Shown here piece after piece: positions 29,951 through 40,079 of a stretch of DNA of 64,000 bases. Position 1 is the first letter of the stretch. Each line of letters begins with the position of its first letter. The stretch is from Candidatus Agathobaculum intestinipullorum (GTDB lineage: Bacteria; Bacillota; Clostridia; Oscillospirales; Butyricicoccaceae). The stretch spans positions 23,604 to 87,603 of the forward strand of contig DWZQ01000021.1 in the NCBI GenBank assembly GCA_019117485.1. Reading direction: 5' to 3'. The notes under the pieces were generated by a model. The model ran no database searches. It saw only the letters and a program-made list of their open reading frames with translations, and was not told where the DNA came from. The translations under genes were made by a program, and so were the position numbers.

Positions 29951-30316
29951 ATGGCTAAGATTTTATTGGTAGATGATGCGGCGTTTATGCGAATGATGGT
30001 CAAGAATACGCTGAACGAAAACGGCTACACCGATACTTACGAAGCGAGCGACGGTGCGGAAGCCGTGAACAAGTATGCGGAGTTGCAGCCGGACTTGGTC
30101 ATCATGGACATCACCATGCCGAATATGGATGGTCTGGAAGCACTCAAGGCGATCCGCAAGGCAGACCCGAATGCGTCGGTTGTTATGTGTTCTGCTATGG
30201 GTCAGGAAGCCATGGTTATTGAAGCGATCAAGTCGGGCGCAAAGGACTTTATCGTCAAGCCCTTCAAGCCGGACCGTATCATCAAGACCGTCAGCTCGAT
30301 TGTCGGCGCACCGTAA
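29951..30316 (+). CDS. cheY: Chemotaxis response regulator CheY
   Basis: ILLVDDAAFMRMMVKNTL…LVIMDITMPNMDGLEAL…SGAKDFIVKPF. Confidence 0.96.
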   Translation: MAKILLVDDAAFMRMMVKNTLNENGYTDTYEASDGAEAVNKYAELQPDLVIMDITMPNMDGLEALKAIRKADPNASVVMCSAMGQEAMVIEAIKSGAKDFIVKPFKPDRIIKTVSSIVGAP

Positions 30317-30319
30317 GCG

Positions 30320-30700
30320 ATGGGAGATGTGCTTCCACTGCTCGGCATGCTGCTGAGTGTCGTTGTTATCCTCTATTTGGCATACTGGGTTACGCGGCGC
30401 GTGGCTATGGGAAGCGGGGCAGGGGTCGGCGCGGCAGGCAACAACATCCGGGTCTATGACCGGCTGGTACTGGGGCAGAATAAATCGCTGGTGATCGTGC
30501 GTGTTGGCGTGCGATGGCTTGTGCTTGGCGTGGCAGACGGGCAGATTACGCTCGTTACCGAGCTTTCTGAAGAGGAGTCGCGGATCTGGCGGCAGCCCAG
30601 ACAGGTCGGCGAGAAGGCTGCGCCTCCCCGCTTTGCAGATATTCTTTCGGATGCCCTGCGTGGCAAAAAGCATGACAAGCAGCAGGGAGGGGACGAGTAA
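30320..30700 (+). CDS. fliO: Flagellar biosynthetic protein FliO
   Basis: N-term TM then NIRVYDRLVLGQNKSLVIVRVGVRWLVLGVADGQITLVTEL; upstream of fliP. Confidence 0.88.
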   Translation: MGDVLPLLGMLLSVVVILYLAYWVTRRVAMGSGAGVGAAGNNIRVYDRLVLGQNKSLVIVRVGVRWLVLGVADGQITLVTELSEEESRIWRQPRQVGEKAAPPRFADILSDALRGKKHDKQQGGDE

Positions 30701-31365
30701 TGGCGGAAGGCCTGATCAATGTAAATGGCGACAGCGTGCAAACGCTGGAGATATTGTTCCTGACCACAGTCATTACGCTGCTGCCTTCTATGCTTGTGAT
30801 GATGACGTCCTTTTCGCGTATCATCATCTCGCTTTCCTTTTTGCGTACTGCGCTGGGCACGCAGCAGAATCCACCCAATATGGTGCTGATTGGCATTGCG
30901 CTTTTTTTGACGTTGTTCATTATGAATCCAGTGCTGACGCAGATTCAGCAGGAAGCATATGAGCCGTATACCCGGCAGGAGATCACGCAGGAAGAAGCGT
31001 TGGATCGGGCGCAGGTGCCGCTCAAGAATTTCATGCTGCGCAATACTGAGTCTTCTGCATTGACGCTGTTTTGTGACCTTGCGGGCGTAGACGAACCGGC
31101 CACTGATGAGGCGGCCATGGAGCTGCCGCTGCGTGTGGTGATTCCGTCTTATATGACAAGCGAACTCAAAGCGGCGTTTCAGATTGGTTTCTTCCTGTAT
31201 ATCCCTTTCATGCTGATCGATATCGTGGTTTCGTCCACTCTGATGAGTATGGGCATGATCATGCTGCCGCCGGCAATGATTTCCATGCCGTTTAAGCTTT
31301 TACTGTTTATTACGGTGGATGGCTGGCAGCTTCTGTTTTCAACGCTGGCCCAGGGATTCCGGTAG
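30700..31365 (+). CDS. fliP: Flagellar biosynthetic protein FliP
   Basis: LLPSMLVMMTSFSRIIISLSFLRTALGTQQNPPNMVLIGIALFLTLFIM. Confidence 0.97.
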   Translation: MAEGLINVNGDSVQTLEILFLTTVITLLPSMLVMMTSFSRIIISLSFLRTALGTQQNPPNMVLIGIALFLTLFIMNPVLTQIQQEAYEPYTRQEITQEEALDRAQVPLKNFMLRNTESSALTLFCDLAGVDEPATDEAAMELPLRVVIPSYMTSELKAAFQIGFFLYIPFMLIDIVVSSTLMSMGMIMLPPAMISMPFKLLLFITVDGWQLLFSTLAQGFR

Positions 31366-31384
31366 CAGATAGGGAGGTTGAGCC

Positions 31385-31645
31385 TTGGATCAAAATCAGA
31401 TTATTGATATCCTGCGGGAAGGGATCTGGGTCGCACTTAAGATCAGCGGGCCGATGCTGGTGCTTAGTATGGCGGTTGGCGTGCTGGTGGCGATTTTCCA
31501 GGCAGCGACGCAGATCCATGAGCAGACGCTGGCGTTCATCCCGAAACTGCTGCTCATTGTGGCCTTTTTCCTGCTGGCCGGCAGTTGGATGCTGTCGAGT
31601 ATGCAGGATTTTACACGAATGATATTTACCCAGATGATAAGTTGA
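31385..31645 (+). CDS. fliQ: Flagellar biosynthetic protein FliQ
   Basis: VGVLVAIFQAATQIHEQTLAFIPKLLLI; TTG start. Confidence 0.95.
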   Translation: MDQNQIIDILREGIWVALKISGPMLVLSMAVGVLVAIFQAATQIHEQTLAFIPKLLLIVAFFLLAGSWMLSSMQDFTRMIFTQMIS

Positions 31646-31667
31646 CGAGGAGGGGACAGCGAGCAGG

Positions 31668-32444
31668 ATGATCGATGAAGCAGAGCTGACGCTGTTCCTG
31701 TATATCCTGATGCGTATGACGGGATTTGTGGTGTTTAACCCGCTGTTAGGCGGGCGTACCGATATCCCGGCTTTGATCAAAGCGGGCATGACCATGGTGC
31801 TGGCGGTGGCGGTTTTTTCTTTGACCGACCCTGTGCAGCCTGCGGTGCCGACCACGGTGATAGAGTTTGCGGTTCGCGCATTGCTTGAACTGGCGTTGGG
31901 TTATCTTGTCGCAGTACTGGTTCACTTCTTTTTTTATGTGGTTTTGCAGGCGGGCCAGATGATTGACGCCCAGATGGGCATGAACATGTCGGAAACGTAT
32001 GACCCAACTATGGGCACCAATACGTCGATGACGGGTACGATGCTCAATATCATGATGGTGCTCATTTTCTTCACGGCGGGTGGACATATCACGCTGTTGC
32101 GCATCCTGCTTGGTTCAGGGGAGATTATCCCGTTCGGGACAGTTTCGCTCGGTACAGCGGCTGCAACCTATGTGCTGGAGATGTTTGCATCCTGTGTTGT
32201 GCTGGCGCTTAAACTGTGTATGCCGATTTTGGCGGCGGAATTGCTTGGCCAACTGGGAATGGGTATTTTGATGAAGGTCATCCCGCAGATCAATGTATTT
32301 GCGATCAATTTTGAATTAAAGATTATTTTGGGCATGGCTATGGTGCTGCTGCTCCTGCCTTTGATGGGTGAGTTTGTACTGGGTATGGAAAAGCAGATGT
32401 TGGTTGCGATTGAGCAGTCGATGAAGGTGATAGCCGGAGCCTGA
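31668..32444 (+). CDS. fliR: Flagellar biosynthetic protein FliR
   Basis: Multi-TM, AGQMIDAQMGMNMSETYDPTMGTNTSM; syntenic. Confidence 0.95.
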   Translation: MIDEAELTLFLYILMRMTGFVVFNPLLGGRTDIPALIKAGMTMVLAVAVFSLTDPVQPAVPTTVIEFAVRALLELALGYLVAVLVHFFFYVVLQAGQMIDAQMGMNMSETYDPTMGTNTSMTGTMLNIMMVLIFFTAGGHITLLRILLGSGEIIPFGTVSLGTAAATYVLEMFASCVVLALKLCMPILAAELLGQLGMGILMKVIPQINVFAINFELKIILGMAMVLLLLPLMGEFVLGMEKQMLVAIEQSMKVIAGA

Positions 32445-32474
32445 TAAAAGGCGTTATAAAGGGGGGAATGTACC

Positions 32475-33551
32475 ATGCCGGGTGGCGCAGGCGAAAAAAC
32501 AGAAAAAGCCACACCAAAAAAACGGCGTGACGAACGAAAAAAAGGTAATGTCATGATGAGTCAGGACGCCGTGGCGGTGGCAACGCTGTTTGCCAGCTAT
32601 GTTGCGCTGCGGTTTGGCCTTTCTCTTATGGTAGACGCCATGGCAAGCGTGGTGAAGTATTGCATCAGTCTGGTTGGCAGCGTGCCAACCGGCGGCGCGA
32701 GCGCCATCGGGACGGAGATGATGGCCCGTACGACGATGGCGTTGGCGCAGTCGGTTGCAATCCCGTTGCTGGCGACGGTGCTTGCAGCCGTCGTGGCGAC
32801 CTTTGCACAGACGAGGCTGTTGGTCACATTTGAGGCCCTGCGGCCGAAATTCAGCCGGATGAACCCACTCGAGGGTATCAAACGCCTGTTTTCTTTGAAA
32901 AGCATCGTAGAAGCGCTTAAGGGCGTGCTCAAGATCTCGATCTTGCTGTTCCTGATTTACCGGTTTGTCACCGGATCGTTGCTGACGTTTTCCCGCTATA
33001 TGGATTCTGATTTGGCTGTGGCGTTGGTATCAATGCGCGATTTGGCTTTTCAGCTGATCCTTGAGGTCGGCGTTGCTTTTCTGGTGCTTGCTTTTTTCGA
33101 TTTCCTGTATCAACGTTGGAATTTTGAGCGTCAGCTCAGGATGTCCAAGGAAGAGGTTAAGGAAGAATACAAGCAGACAGAAGGCGACCCGAAAATCAAG
33201 GGTAAGATCAAGGAAGCGCAGCGCAAGATCGCGCAGTCCCGTATGATGCAGGCGGTGCCGGGCGCGGATGTTGTCATCCGTAACCCGACGCATTATGCCG
33301 TCGCATTGAGGTACAAGCCGGGCAAGGATGCCGCGCCGGTGGTTGTGGCAAAGGGACAGGACGCGTTGGCGCTCCGCATTGTTGCAGTTGCGGAGGAAAG
33401 CGGCGTGACCGTGATCGAAAACAGGCCGTTGGCTCGCGCGCTGTATGCCAGCGCGGAGGTGGGGCAGATGATCCCACCCGACCAGTATGGCCCGGTCGCG
33501 GAGGTTCTGGTTTATATTTACAAGCTCAATCACCGTAGCCTTCCGAAATAG
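32475..33551 (+). CDS. flhB: Flagellar biosynthetic protein FlhB
   Basis: GEKTEKATPKKRRDERKKGNV; autocleavage motif NPTHYAVALRY. Confidence 0.97.
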   Translation: MPGGAGEKTEKATPKKRRDERKKGNVMMSQDAVAVATLFASYVALRFGLSLMVDAMASVVKYCISLVGSVPTGGASAIGTEMMARTTMALAQSVAIPLLATVLAAVVATFAQTRLLVTFEALRPKFSRMNPLEGIKRLFSLKSIVEALKGVLKISILLFLIYRFVTGSLLTFSRYMDSDLAVALVSMRDLAFQLILEVGVAFLVLAFFDFLYQRWNFERQLRMSKEEVKEEYKQTEGDPKIKGKIKEAQRKIAQSRMMQAVPGADVVIRNPTHYAVALRYKPGKDAAPVVVAKGQDALALRIVAVAEESGVTVIENRPLARALYASAEVGQMIPPDQYGPVAEVLVYIYKLNHRSLPK

Positions 33552-33581
33552 ATCTAAAACGGTGATAGAAATGGTGGAGTT

Positions 33582-35657
33582 ATGAAACGACTTTTTGACA
33601 ACGTGATATCGGTTTTTGTCGTGGTCATCGTGTTGTTCCTACTGATCCCACTGCCGCCGTTCCTGCTGGACGTATTCTTTATCATCAACATCTCTCTGGC
33701 GCTGATCATTTTGTTGATCACCATGAATATCCATGAGCCGCTGGAGTTTTCGATTTTCCCATCCCTGTTGTTGATTACAACGCTGTTCCGCTTGGGTTTG
33801 AATGTATCGTCCACCCGTCTGATCCTCTCTGAGGGCGGACAGGCAGGTCAGGTCATTCAGGTGTTCGGTGAATTTGTTATTCAGGGCAACGTGGTCATTG
33901 GTGTTATCATCTTCCTGATCATCGTTTTGATGCAGTTCATCGTTATCACCAAGGGCGCCGAGCGCGTGGCCGAGGTTGCTGCCCGCTTTACGCTCGATTC
34001 GATGCCCGGCAAACAAATGGCGATCGACGCCGACCTGTCCTCTGGTCTGATAGATGAGCAGGAGGCTAAGCAGCGCCGCTATAAGATTCAGCGTGAAGCG
34101 GATTTCTACGGCGCCATGGACGGTGCTACCAAGATCGTCAAGGGCGACGCGATTATGTCGATCATTATCACGTCGATCAACTTTATCGCAGGTTCAATCA
34201 TTGGCATTGTGCAGTCGGGTATGGAGCTGAGTGAGGTGCTCAGCGTTTACTCGATTGCCACCATCGGTGACGGTCTGGTTTCCCAGCTACCGGCACTGAT
34301 GATTTCAACGGCAACGGGCATGATTGTTACCCGTGCGGTATCCGAGGACAGCCTGAACAAGGATGTTATCAAGCAGTTCTTGGCGCAGCCGCAGTCGTTG
34401 ATGATTGCCGCAGTGATTCTAGGTGTGTTTGCGATTCTGCCGGGCACCCCGCATATCCAGCTGATTTTGATTGCCGCGGCGCTGTTTTTCACCAGCCGTC
34501 GAGTTACAGCGAACATGCTGGCATTGCAGCGTGAAAAGGAAGCCCTGCCGGCCGCACAGGAGCAGGCCAAAAAGCAGGCCGAAGCGCAGCAGACCGAAAT
34601 GGAATACTACAAGGATGTTAACAACATCTATTCTCTGATTAACGTAGAGCCAATCGAAATGGAATTTGGTTACAGCCTGATTCCGTTGGTGGACGAGTCC
34701 CGTGGCGGCAAGCTGATCAGCCGTATCGTTATTTTCCGTCGACAGTATGCGCAGGAGATGGGCTTTGTCGTGCCTTCGATTCGTTTGCGCGACGCGTCTA
34801 TGCTGGGCACAAACCAGTATGTGATCAAGATCAAGGGCGAAGAGGTCGCGCGCGGCGAGATCCTGCTCGACTATTATTTGGCGCTTGAACCAGCCAATCC
34901 CGCTGGAGAGATCGAAGGTATTGAGACGATCGAACCGGCATACGGTATCCCGTCCCGTTGGATTCTGCCGGAGAACAAGGAAATGGCGGAAATCTATGGT
35001 TATACTGTCATCGACCCGCTTTCGGTTATGCTCACGCACCTGTCCGAAACGGTGAAAAAGCATACCTATGAATTGCTCAACCGTGCGGAGACCATCCAAC
35101 TGGTCGAAAACCTCAAGCGCACTGCACCGCAGCTGGTAGAGGAAGCATTCCCCAATGTGGTGTCGTATGCCATGCTGGAGAAAATCCTGTGTAACCTGCT
35201 CAAAGAGGGCATTCCGATCAAGGATATGGGCACGATCGTCGAAACCACGGTGGATGCGCTGGCGATCACGCGTGACGTTGATCTGATTACGGAAAGCGTG
35301 CGTGCGCAGCTGAAGCGCACGATCACACACCGCTTCTGCGAGGACGGCCGCCTGAGCGTGATTACGCTGGACGCCGAGGTAGAGAAGAAGATCGTTGCAA
35401 GCCTGACCAAGAACGACCAAGGCGTGTATCTGGCGCTGGGGCCTGAACTGATGCAGCGTCTGTTGGGTCAGCTTAACGAACATCTGAAGAAATTTTCCGA
35501 GCTGTCGCAAAAGCCAATTTTGCTGACCAGCCATATCATCCGTATTTATCTCAGCCGGTTGCTGGATCAATTCTATCCGGAACTGATCGTACTTTCGTTT
35601 AACGAGGTGATCACAAGCGTACAGATCCAGGCGCTGGGCAATATCACACTGTCGTAA
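33582..35657 (+). CDS. flhA: Flagellar biosynthesis protein FlhA
   Basis: FPSLLLITTLFRLGLNVSSTRLIL; RFTLDSMPGKQMAIDADLSSGLIDEQEAKQRR. Confidence 0.97.
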   Translation: MKRLFDNVISVFVVVIVLFLLIPLPPFLLDVFFIINISLALIILLITMNIHEPLEFSIFPSLLLITTLFRLGLNVSSTRLILSEGGQAGQVIQVFGEFVIQGNVVIGVIIFLIIVLMQFIVITKGAERVAEVAARFTLDSMPGKQMAIDADLSSGLIDEQEAKQRRYKIQREADFYGAMDGATKIVKGDAIMSIIITSINFIAGSIIGIVQSGMELSEVLSVYSIATIGDGLVSQLPALMISTATGMIVTRAVSEDSLNKDVIKQFLAQPQSLMIAAVILGVFAILPGTPHIQLILIAAALFFTSRRVTANMLALQREKEALPAAQEQAKKQAEAQQTEMEYYKDVNNIYSLINVEPIEMEFGYSLIPLVDESRGGKLISRIVIFRRQYAQEMGFVVPSIRLRDASMLGTNQYVIKIKGEEVARGEILLDYYLALEPANPAGEIEGIETIEPAYGIPSRWILPENKEMAEIYGYTVIDPLSVMLTHLSETVKKHTYELLNRAETIQLVENLKRTAPQLVEEAFPNVVSYAMLEKILCNLLKEGIPIKDMGTIVETTVDALAITRDVDLITESVRAQLKRTITHRFCEDGRLSVITLDAEVEKKIVASLTKNDQGVYLALGPELMQRLLGQLNEHLKKFSELSQKPILLTSHIIRIYLSRLLDQFYPELIVLSFNEVITSVQIQALGNITLS

Positions 35658-35680
35658 GGCTTATATGAGGGGGGAACGCC

Positions 35681-36463
35681 TTGGCATCGCAAAAAGAATG
35701 GGAGGAGATGCCCAATGAGGCGCTCCTCGAAGAATACAAACAGACAGGCGATCCGGAACTGAAAAAAGTGCTGGTGATGCGCTATGTCTATCTTGTAAAA
35801 AATATTGCGTTAAAATTACGCGGAGTTTATTTGAGTTTTGCGCAAGTTGATGATATGATAAATGAGGGCATCATCCTGCTTATGGGCGCGCTGGATAAAT
35901 TTGACCTGAGCCAGAACGTCAAGTTTGAGACCTTTGTCTCCAAACGGCTGCGCGGCATGATCATTGATCTGGCACGCAGACAGGATTGGCTGCCGCGTTC
36001 GGTACGCAAGCGCATGCGCGAGATTGATACAGCGACCAACGAGTTATTTACCAAGTTGGGCCGCTCGCCAACCGATAAGGAAATCGCGGCCAGTTTGGGG
36101 CTGACGGAAACGCGTTATCAGGAAGAGCTGGCGAAAACGGCGCTGTGTAATGTGATGTCGCTCGATATGCTGCTGGATGAACGGGATTCCGACCTGCCGG
36201 CGAAGCATTTGCCGCAAACCGATGCCGATGCCCAGCCGGAGGAACATTTCCAGAAGAAAGAAATGTATGAGGTGCTGAAAACCAGCATCAGCGAGCTGCG
36301 TGAAAACGAGCAGTTGGTGTTGTCATTATATTATCAGAAAGCCTACCAGATGAAGGAGATCGCGCAGGTGCTCGGCGTGAGTGAGCCGCGGGTTTCGCAG
36401 ATTCATTCCAATGCCATCCGCAAGCTGCGGATCTCCATGCAGAAATACATTTGTGGTACATAA
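35681..36463 (+). CDS. fliA: RNA polymerase sigma factor FliA/SigD/WhiG family
   Basis: KKVLVMRYVYLVKNIALKLRG…GMIIDLARRQDWLPRSVRKR…GVSEPRVSQIHSNAIRKLR. Confidence 0.94.
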   Translation: MASQKEWEEMPNEALLEEYKQTGDPELKKVLVMRYVYLVKNIALKLRGVYLSFAQVDDMINEGIILLMGALDKFDLSQNVKFETFVSKRLRGMIIDLARRQDWLPRSVRKRMREIDTATNELFTKLGRSPTDKEIAASLGLTETRYQEELAKTALCNVMSLDMLLDERDSDLPAKHLPQTDADAQPEEHFQKKEMYEVLKTSISELRENEQLVLSLYYQKAYQMKEIAQVLGVSEPRVSQIHSNAIRKLRISMQKYICGT

Positions 36464-36481
36464 GGCTGAGGGGAGTGCAAT

Positions 36482-37237
36482 ATGTTTAAAGGGTTTTATG
36501 ATTTGAGTTCCGCTATGCTGACACAGACCAGAAATCTGGATGTGGTTGGCAACAACATGAGCAACACGGCGACTACCGGCTACAAGGCCGACCGGTATGC
36601 GGACACAACGTTTGACGAAGTGATGCGCAGCCGGATCGGCAACAAGGAAAAGCAGCCGCAGGAGCTTGGCACGACCACCAGCTATATCACGGCGCTCGAT
36701 GAGGTTTATACCGACCATTCGCAGGGCGCGCTTCAGTCGACTGGCCTGCCGCTGGATTTCGGTCTGGAGGGCGATGGCTACTTTGCCATACAGGCCGAGG
36801 GCGGGCGTCTTTACACCCGAAACGGTTCGTTTATGTTGGACGATCAAGGCTACCTGTCCTTAGCTGGGCAGGGGCGTGTGCTGGGACGTAATGGTCAGGC
36901 GATTTATCTGGGTACGGATAAGATCACCGCATCGACGGATGGCACTATCTATACCGAAGACGGTCAGATGCTTGGCCAGCTTGGCCTTTTCACCTTTGCT
37001 GACCCGGCGCAGGATTTGCAGAAGGCGGATGAGGGCATGTTCACGGCGGCCGGGCAGCCGCAGCTGTCGGACAATACCGTGGTTCATCATGAAATGATCG
37101 AACGCGCCAACACGGATCTGGTGCAGCAGATGACTGAACTGATCACCTGCCAGCGGGCGTTGCAAAGCGCATCGCAGTTGAGCAAAATGTACGATCAGCT
37201 GATGAGCAAAACCGCGACCGAGATCGGCCGTGTATAA
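36482..37237 (+). CDS. Flagellar rod protein of FlgF/FlgG family (FlhO-like)
   Basis: MFKGFYDLSSAMLTQTRNLDVVGNNMSNTATTGYKADR; LDFGLEGDGYFAIQ. Confidence 0.92.
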   Translation: MFKGFYDLSSAMLTQTRNLDVVGNNMSNTATTGYKADRYADTTFDEVMRSRIGNKEKQPQELGTTTSYITALDEVYTDHSQGALQSTGLPLDFGLEGDGYFAIQAEGGRLYTRNGSFMLDDQGYLSLAGQGRVLGRNGQAIYLGTDKITASTDGTIYTEDGQMLGQLGLFTFADPAQDLQKADEGMFTAAGQPQLSDNTVVHHEMIERANTDLVQQMTELITCQRALQSASQLSKMYDQLMSKTATEIGRV

Positions 37238-37261
37238 ACCGGTGGAAAGGAGTACACCCCA

Positions 37262-37981
37262 GTGAACCAATCCTTTTATGCTGCCGCGGTAGCGGCATCA
37301 CAGCAGCAGCAGCGAATGAATGTAACGGCGAACAATCTGGCAAACGTCAACACAGCGGGCTTTAAGGCGGAACAGGCCAACTTTTCCGACTTGCTGTACC
37401 GCAATTGGACTGGGCCGGATGACGTCCAGTTGCCGCGCGGTTCGGGCAGCCGCATGATCCAGACCACGACCGATTTTGCCCAAGGCGCTCTGATGCAAAA
37501 AAATGAAGGGCAGAATTACGCAATCAGCGGCGACGGATTTTTTGCCCTGCGCAATCCCGAGACTGGCGAGGTAAGCTACACCCGGTCGGGCAATTTCCAC
37601 TGGGGCAGCGTGCAGCAGCAGGATGGCACGGTGTTTTACCTGTGCGATCCGGATGGCTACTATGTACTCAATCAGGCGGGGCAGCCGATTCCGCTGGGTG
37701 AGGACAGCGAAGCTGACTATCCGGTGGGTGTGTTTGATTTCGCCAATACCGACGGCATGTTGCATCTGGGCAGCAACCGCTTTGCACCGGTGGCAAAGAA
37801 CGGCGCGGTGATGGAGGGTACCGGCACGGTGATTCACGGGATGCTGGAGGCTTCCAACGCGGATGTCGGTACGGAGTTTGCCAAGGTGATCGAGGCGCAG
37901 CGTTCGTATTCGTATGCGCTGAAGATGGTTCAGACACAGGACGAAATCGAATCGACCATCAATGGTCTGCGGAATGGATAA
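37262..37981 (+). CDS. flgG: Flagellar rod protein of FlgF/FlgG family (FlhP/FlgG-like)
   Basis: QQQRMNVTANNLANVNTAGFKAEQANF; YAISGDGFFALRNPETGEVSYTRSGNF. Confidence 0.9.
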   Translation: MNQSFYAAAVAASQQQQRMNVTANNLANVNTAGFKAEQANFSDLLYRNWTGPDDVQLPRGSGSRMIQTTTDFAQGALMQKNEGQNYAISGDGFFALRNPETGEVSYTRSGNFHWGSVQQQDGTVFYLCDPDGYYVLNQAGQPIPLGEDSEADYPVGVFDFANTDGMLHLGSNRFAPVAKNGAVMEGTGTVIHGMLEASNADVGTEFAKVIEAQRSYSYALKMVQTQDEIESTINGLRNG

Positions 37982-37995
37982 AGGAAGTGTAATCT

Positions 37996-38619
37996 TTGGA
38001 TTTGCGAAAATATGAGGACATGAACTCCTTACAGATCGACGCACTGCGTGAAATTGGCAGTATCGGCACGGGCAACGCGGCTACCGCGCTGTCCAGCATG
38101 CTGGGCATGGAAGTGCGTATTCCGCTGCCTGAGGTGCAGATTCTGGAGTTTAATGCAGCGGTGGAAAAGCTGGGCGGCTTTGAAACGATTTCCGCAGGTA
38201 TTATTTCTGATCTGCGCGGCGAGATCAACGGTCTGATGCTGGCGTTGTTCCAGCTTGATGCGATCAATCTGCTACTGGGCAAGATGATGGGCAAAAAGAT
38301 CAACGATTACGATGAATTGACCGAGATCGAAAATTCGGCAATTATTGAAATTGGCAATATCCTGATTTCTTCGTTCATCAATGCGCTTTCCGGTTTGTCC
38401 GGCGTGCGGATCACGCCGTCTGTGCCGCAGATCTCCATTGATATGCAGGGTGCGATCATTACGGTGCCGATGGCGGCTTATGGTAGCCAGTCGGATTATA
38501 TCATGCTGATCGGCGGCAGCTTCTTGGTGGAGCACAAGGAAGTGCCGTGCAGGCTATTGCTTGCGCCGGATATGCGATCCCTGAATTATCTGTTACACAG
38601 ATTGGGGATATTGGAATGA
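37996..38619 (+). CDS. cheC: CheY-P phosphatase CheC
   Basis: DALREIGSIGTGNAATALS…NSAIIEIGNILISSFINALS; TTG start. Confidence 0.93.
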   Translation: MDLRKYEDMNSLQIDALREIGSIGTGNAATALSSMLGMEVRIPLPEVQILEFNAAVEKLGGFETISAGIISDLRGEINGLMLALFQLDAINLLLGKMMGKKINDYDELTEIENSAIIEIGNILISSFINALSGLSGVRITPSVPQISIDMQGAIITVPMAAYGSQSDYIMLIGGSFLVEHKEVPCRLLLAPDMRSLNYLLHRLGILE

Positions 38620-39095
38620 ACAAACTGACGATTGGCATTGCAGATATGAAAATGGCAAAAGGGGAAGGGGTACTGATTACCTATGCATTGGGCTCCTGCA
38701 TCGGTGTTTGCCTGTATGATCCCTTCATCCGTTTGGGTGCTTTGGTTCATATCATGCTGCCGCTTAACATGGAGACGAACCGGACGTCGCCGCTGAAATA
38801 TGCAGATACCGGCATCCGGCTGACTTTAAGCAAAATGGAGCAGATGGGCGCAAAGCGCGCACGCATTGTCGCAAAGATTGCGGGCGGTGCGAAAATGTTT
38901 GATGTAGCAGGGAACGGCAGCCTGGGCAACATCGGCCAGCGCAATATCGAAAGCGTGCATCATGTGCTGCAGCAGGAACGTATTCGCCTGCTGAAGGAGG
39001 ACGTGGGCGGCTCTACCGCGCGTACATTGCTGTTCGACGTCGCCACTGGAGAAGGCTGCATTAAGATATATGGCAAAGCGGAACGCTTTTTGTGA
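38616..39095 (+). CDS. cheD: Chemoreceptor glutamine deamidase CheD
   Basis: TYALGSCIGVCLYDP (Cys) and LVHIMLP (His); ATGA overlap with cheC. Confidence 0.95.
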   Translation: MNKLTIGIADMKMAKGEGVLITYALGSCIGVCLYDPFIRLGALVHIMLPLNMETNRTSPLKYADTGIRLTLSKMEQMGAKRARIVAKIAGGAKMFDVAGNGSLGNIGQRNIESVHHVLQQERIRLLKEDVGGSTARTLLFDVATGEGCIKIYGKAERFL

Positions 39096-39121
39096 TAGCG
39101 AGTGAAGAAGGAGTGAATATC

Positions 39122-40057
39122 ATGCAAGATAACGAACGCGGAAAGATCTTGCTCGAATCGGGTACCAATGAGATCGAGATCATGCAGTTTACCATCGACG
39201 ATAACCTGTATGGCATCAATGTGGCAAAGGTCAGAGAAATTATGATGAGCGCGCCGGTAAAGTCGATGCCGCACGCGCACCCGGCTGTCGAGGGTATTTT
39301 CAAGCCGCGCGACACGGTGCTGACCGTGGTCGACCTGCCGTTCTATCTGACGGGTAAGAAGTCCGAGCCGGATCCGAAGCAGCTGTTTATCGTCACGAAT
39401 TTTAACAAGATGTACATAGCCTTCCGTGTACACACGGTAGTCGGCATCAGCCGTATCTCGTGGACAGCTATCCAGAAGCCGGATAAGACGATTTCCGGCG
39501 GGGAAGAAGGTGTGGCAACCGGCATCGCGCAGTGCGACGACCAGCTTGTTACCGTGCTGGATTTTGAGAAGATCGTCGCGGAGATCGCGCCGGAGACTAC
39601 CATCCAGATGCGGGAAATTGAAAAGATGGGCAACCGTATCAGCCACGACTGCCCTGTTCTGGTTGCTGAGGACTCCATCCTGCTTTCTCGTATGATTCAG
39701 GAAGCCTTGCAAAAAGCAGGCTTTACCAACCTGACGATGTTTGCGAACGGGCAGGAGCTGTGGGATTACCTCCATCCGCTGGCCAGCTATCCCGAAGTGC
39801 TGCCGCAGAAGGCGGCTATGGTCATCACGGATATCGAGATGCCAAGCATGGATGGGCATCGTTTGACCAAGCTGATCAAGTCCGATAAGGTACTTAAGAA
39901 AATTCCGGTTATTATCTTCTCTTCGTTGGTTACGGAGGAAATGCGCATCAAGGGTAAGCAGCTTGGTGCCGATGAACAGCTGTCCAAACCGGAGATTGGC
40001 CATCTGGTAGATGTGATGGATGGCCTGCTGGCACGTCAGGGAAACGGAGCGAACTAA
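39122..40057 (+). CDS. cheV: CheW-receiver chemotaxis protein CheV
   Basis: N-terminal CheW-like domain, C-terminal REC (VLVAEDSILLSRMIQEAL…MVITDIEMPSMDG…). Confidence 0.93.
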   Translation: MQDNERGKILLESGTNEIEIMQFTIDDNLYGINVAKVREIMMSAPVKSMPHAHPAVEGIFKPRDTVLTVVDLPFYLTGKKSEPDPKQLFIVTNFNKMYIAFRVHTVVGISRISWTAIQKPDKTISGGEEGVATGIAQCDDQLVTVLDFEKIVAEIAPETTIQMREIEKMGNRISHDCPVLVAEDSILLSRMIQEALQKAGFTNLTMFANGQELWDYLHPLASYPEVLPQKAAMVITDIEMPSMDGHRLTKLIKSDKVLKKIPVIIFSSLVTEEMRIKGKQLGADEQLSKPEIGHLVDVMDGLLARQGNGAN

Positions 40058-40061
40058 ACAC

Positions 40062-40071
40062 GGGGGGGGGG
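40062..40071 (+). repeat. Poly-G homopolymer (10 G) in the translation-initiation region of the EAL-HDOD gene
   Basis: acacGGGGGGGGGGcggcaatcATG; read directly. Confidence 0.9.
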
Positions 40072-40079
40072 CGGCAATC

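Noticed and set aside
28906-30003. 365-aa ORF on the - strand
   Set aside because: Antisense to fliY; the His/Arg-rich repeats mirror the fliY Pro/Gln linker.
34419-35570. 383-aa ORF on the - strand
   Set aside because: Antisense to flhA; no recognisable domain and no initiation signals.
40020-40079. Upstream ATG (40020) as the true start of the EAL-HDOD gene
   Set aside because: Lies inside cheV and lacks an RBS; conserved protein begins at MERSRYIVRQAI (40080).
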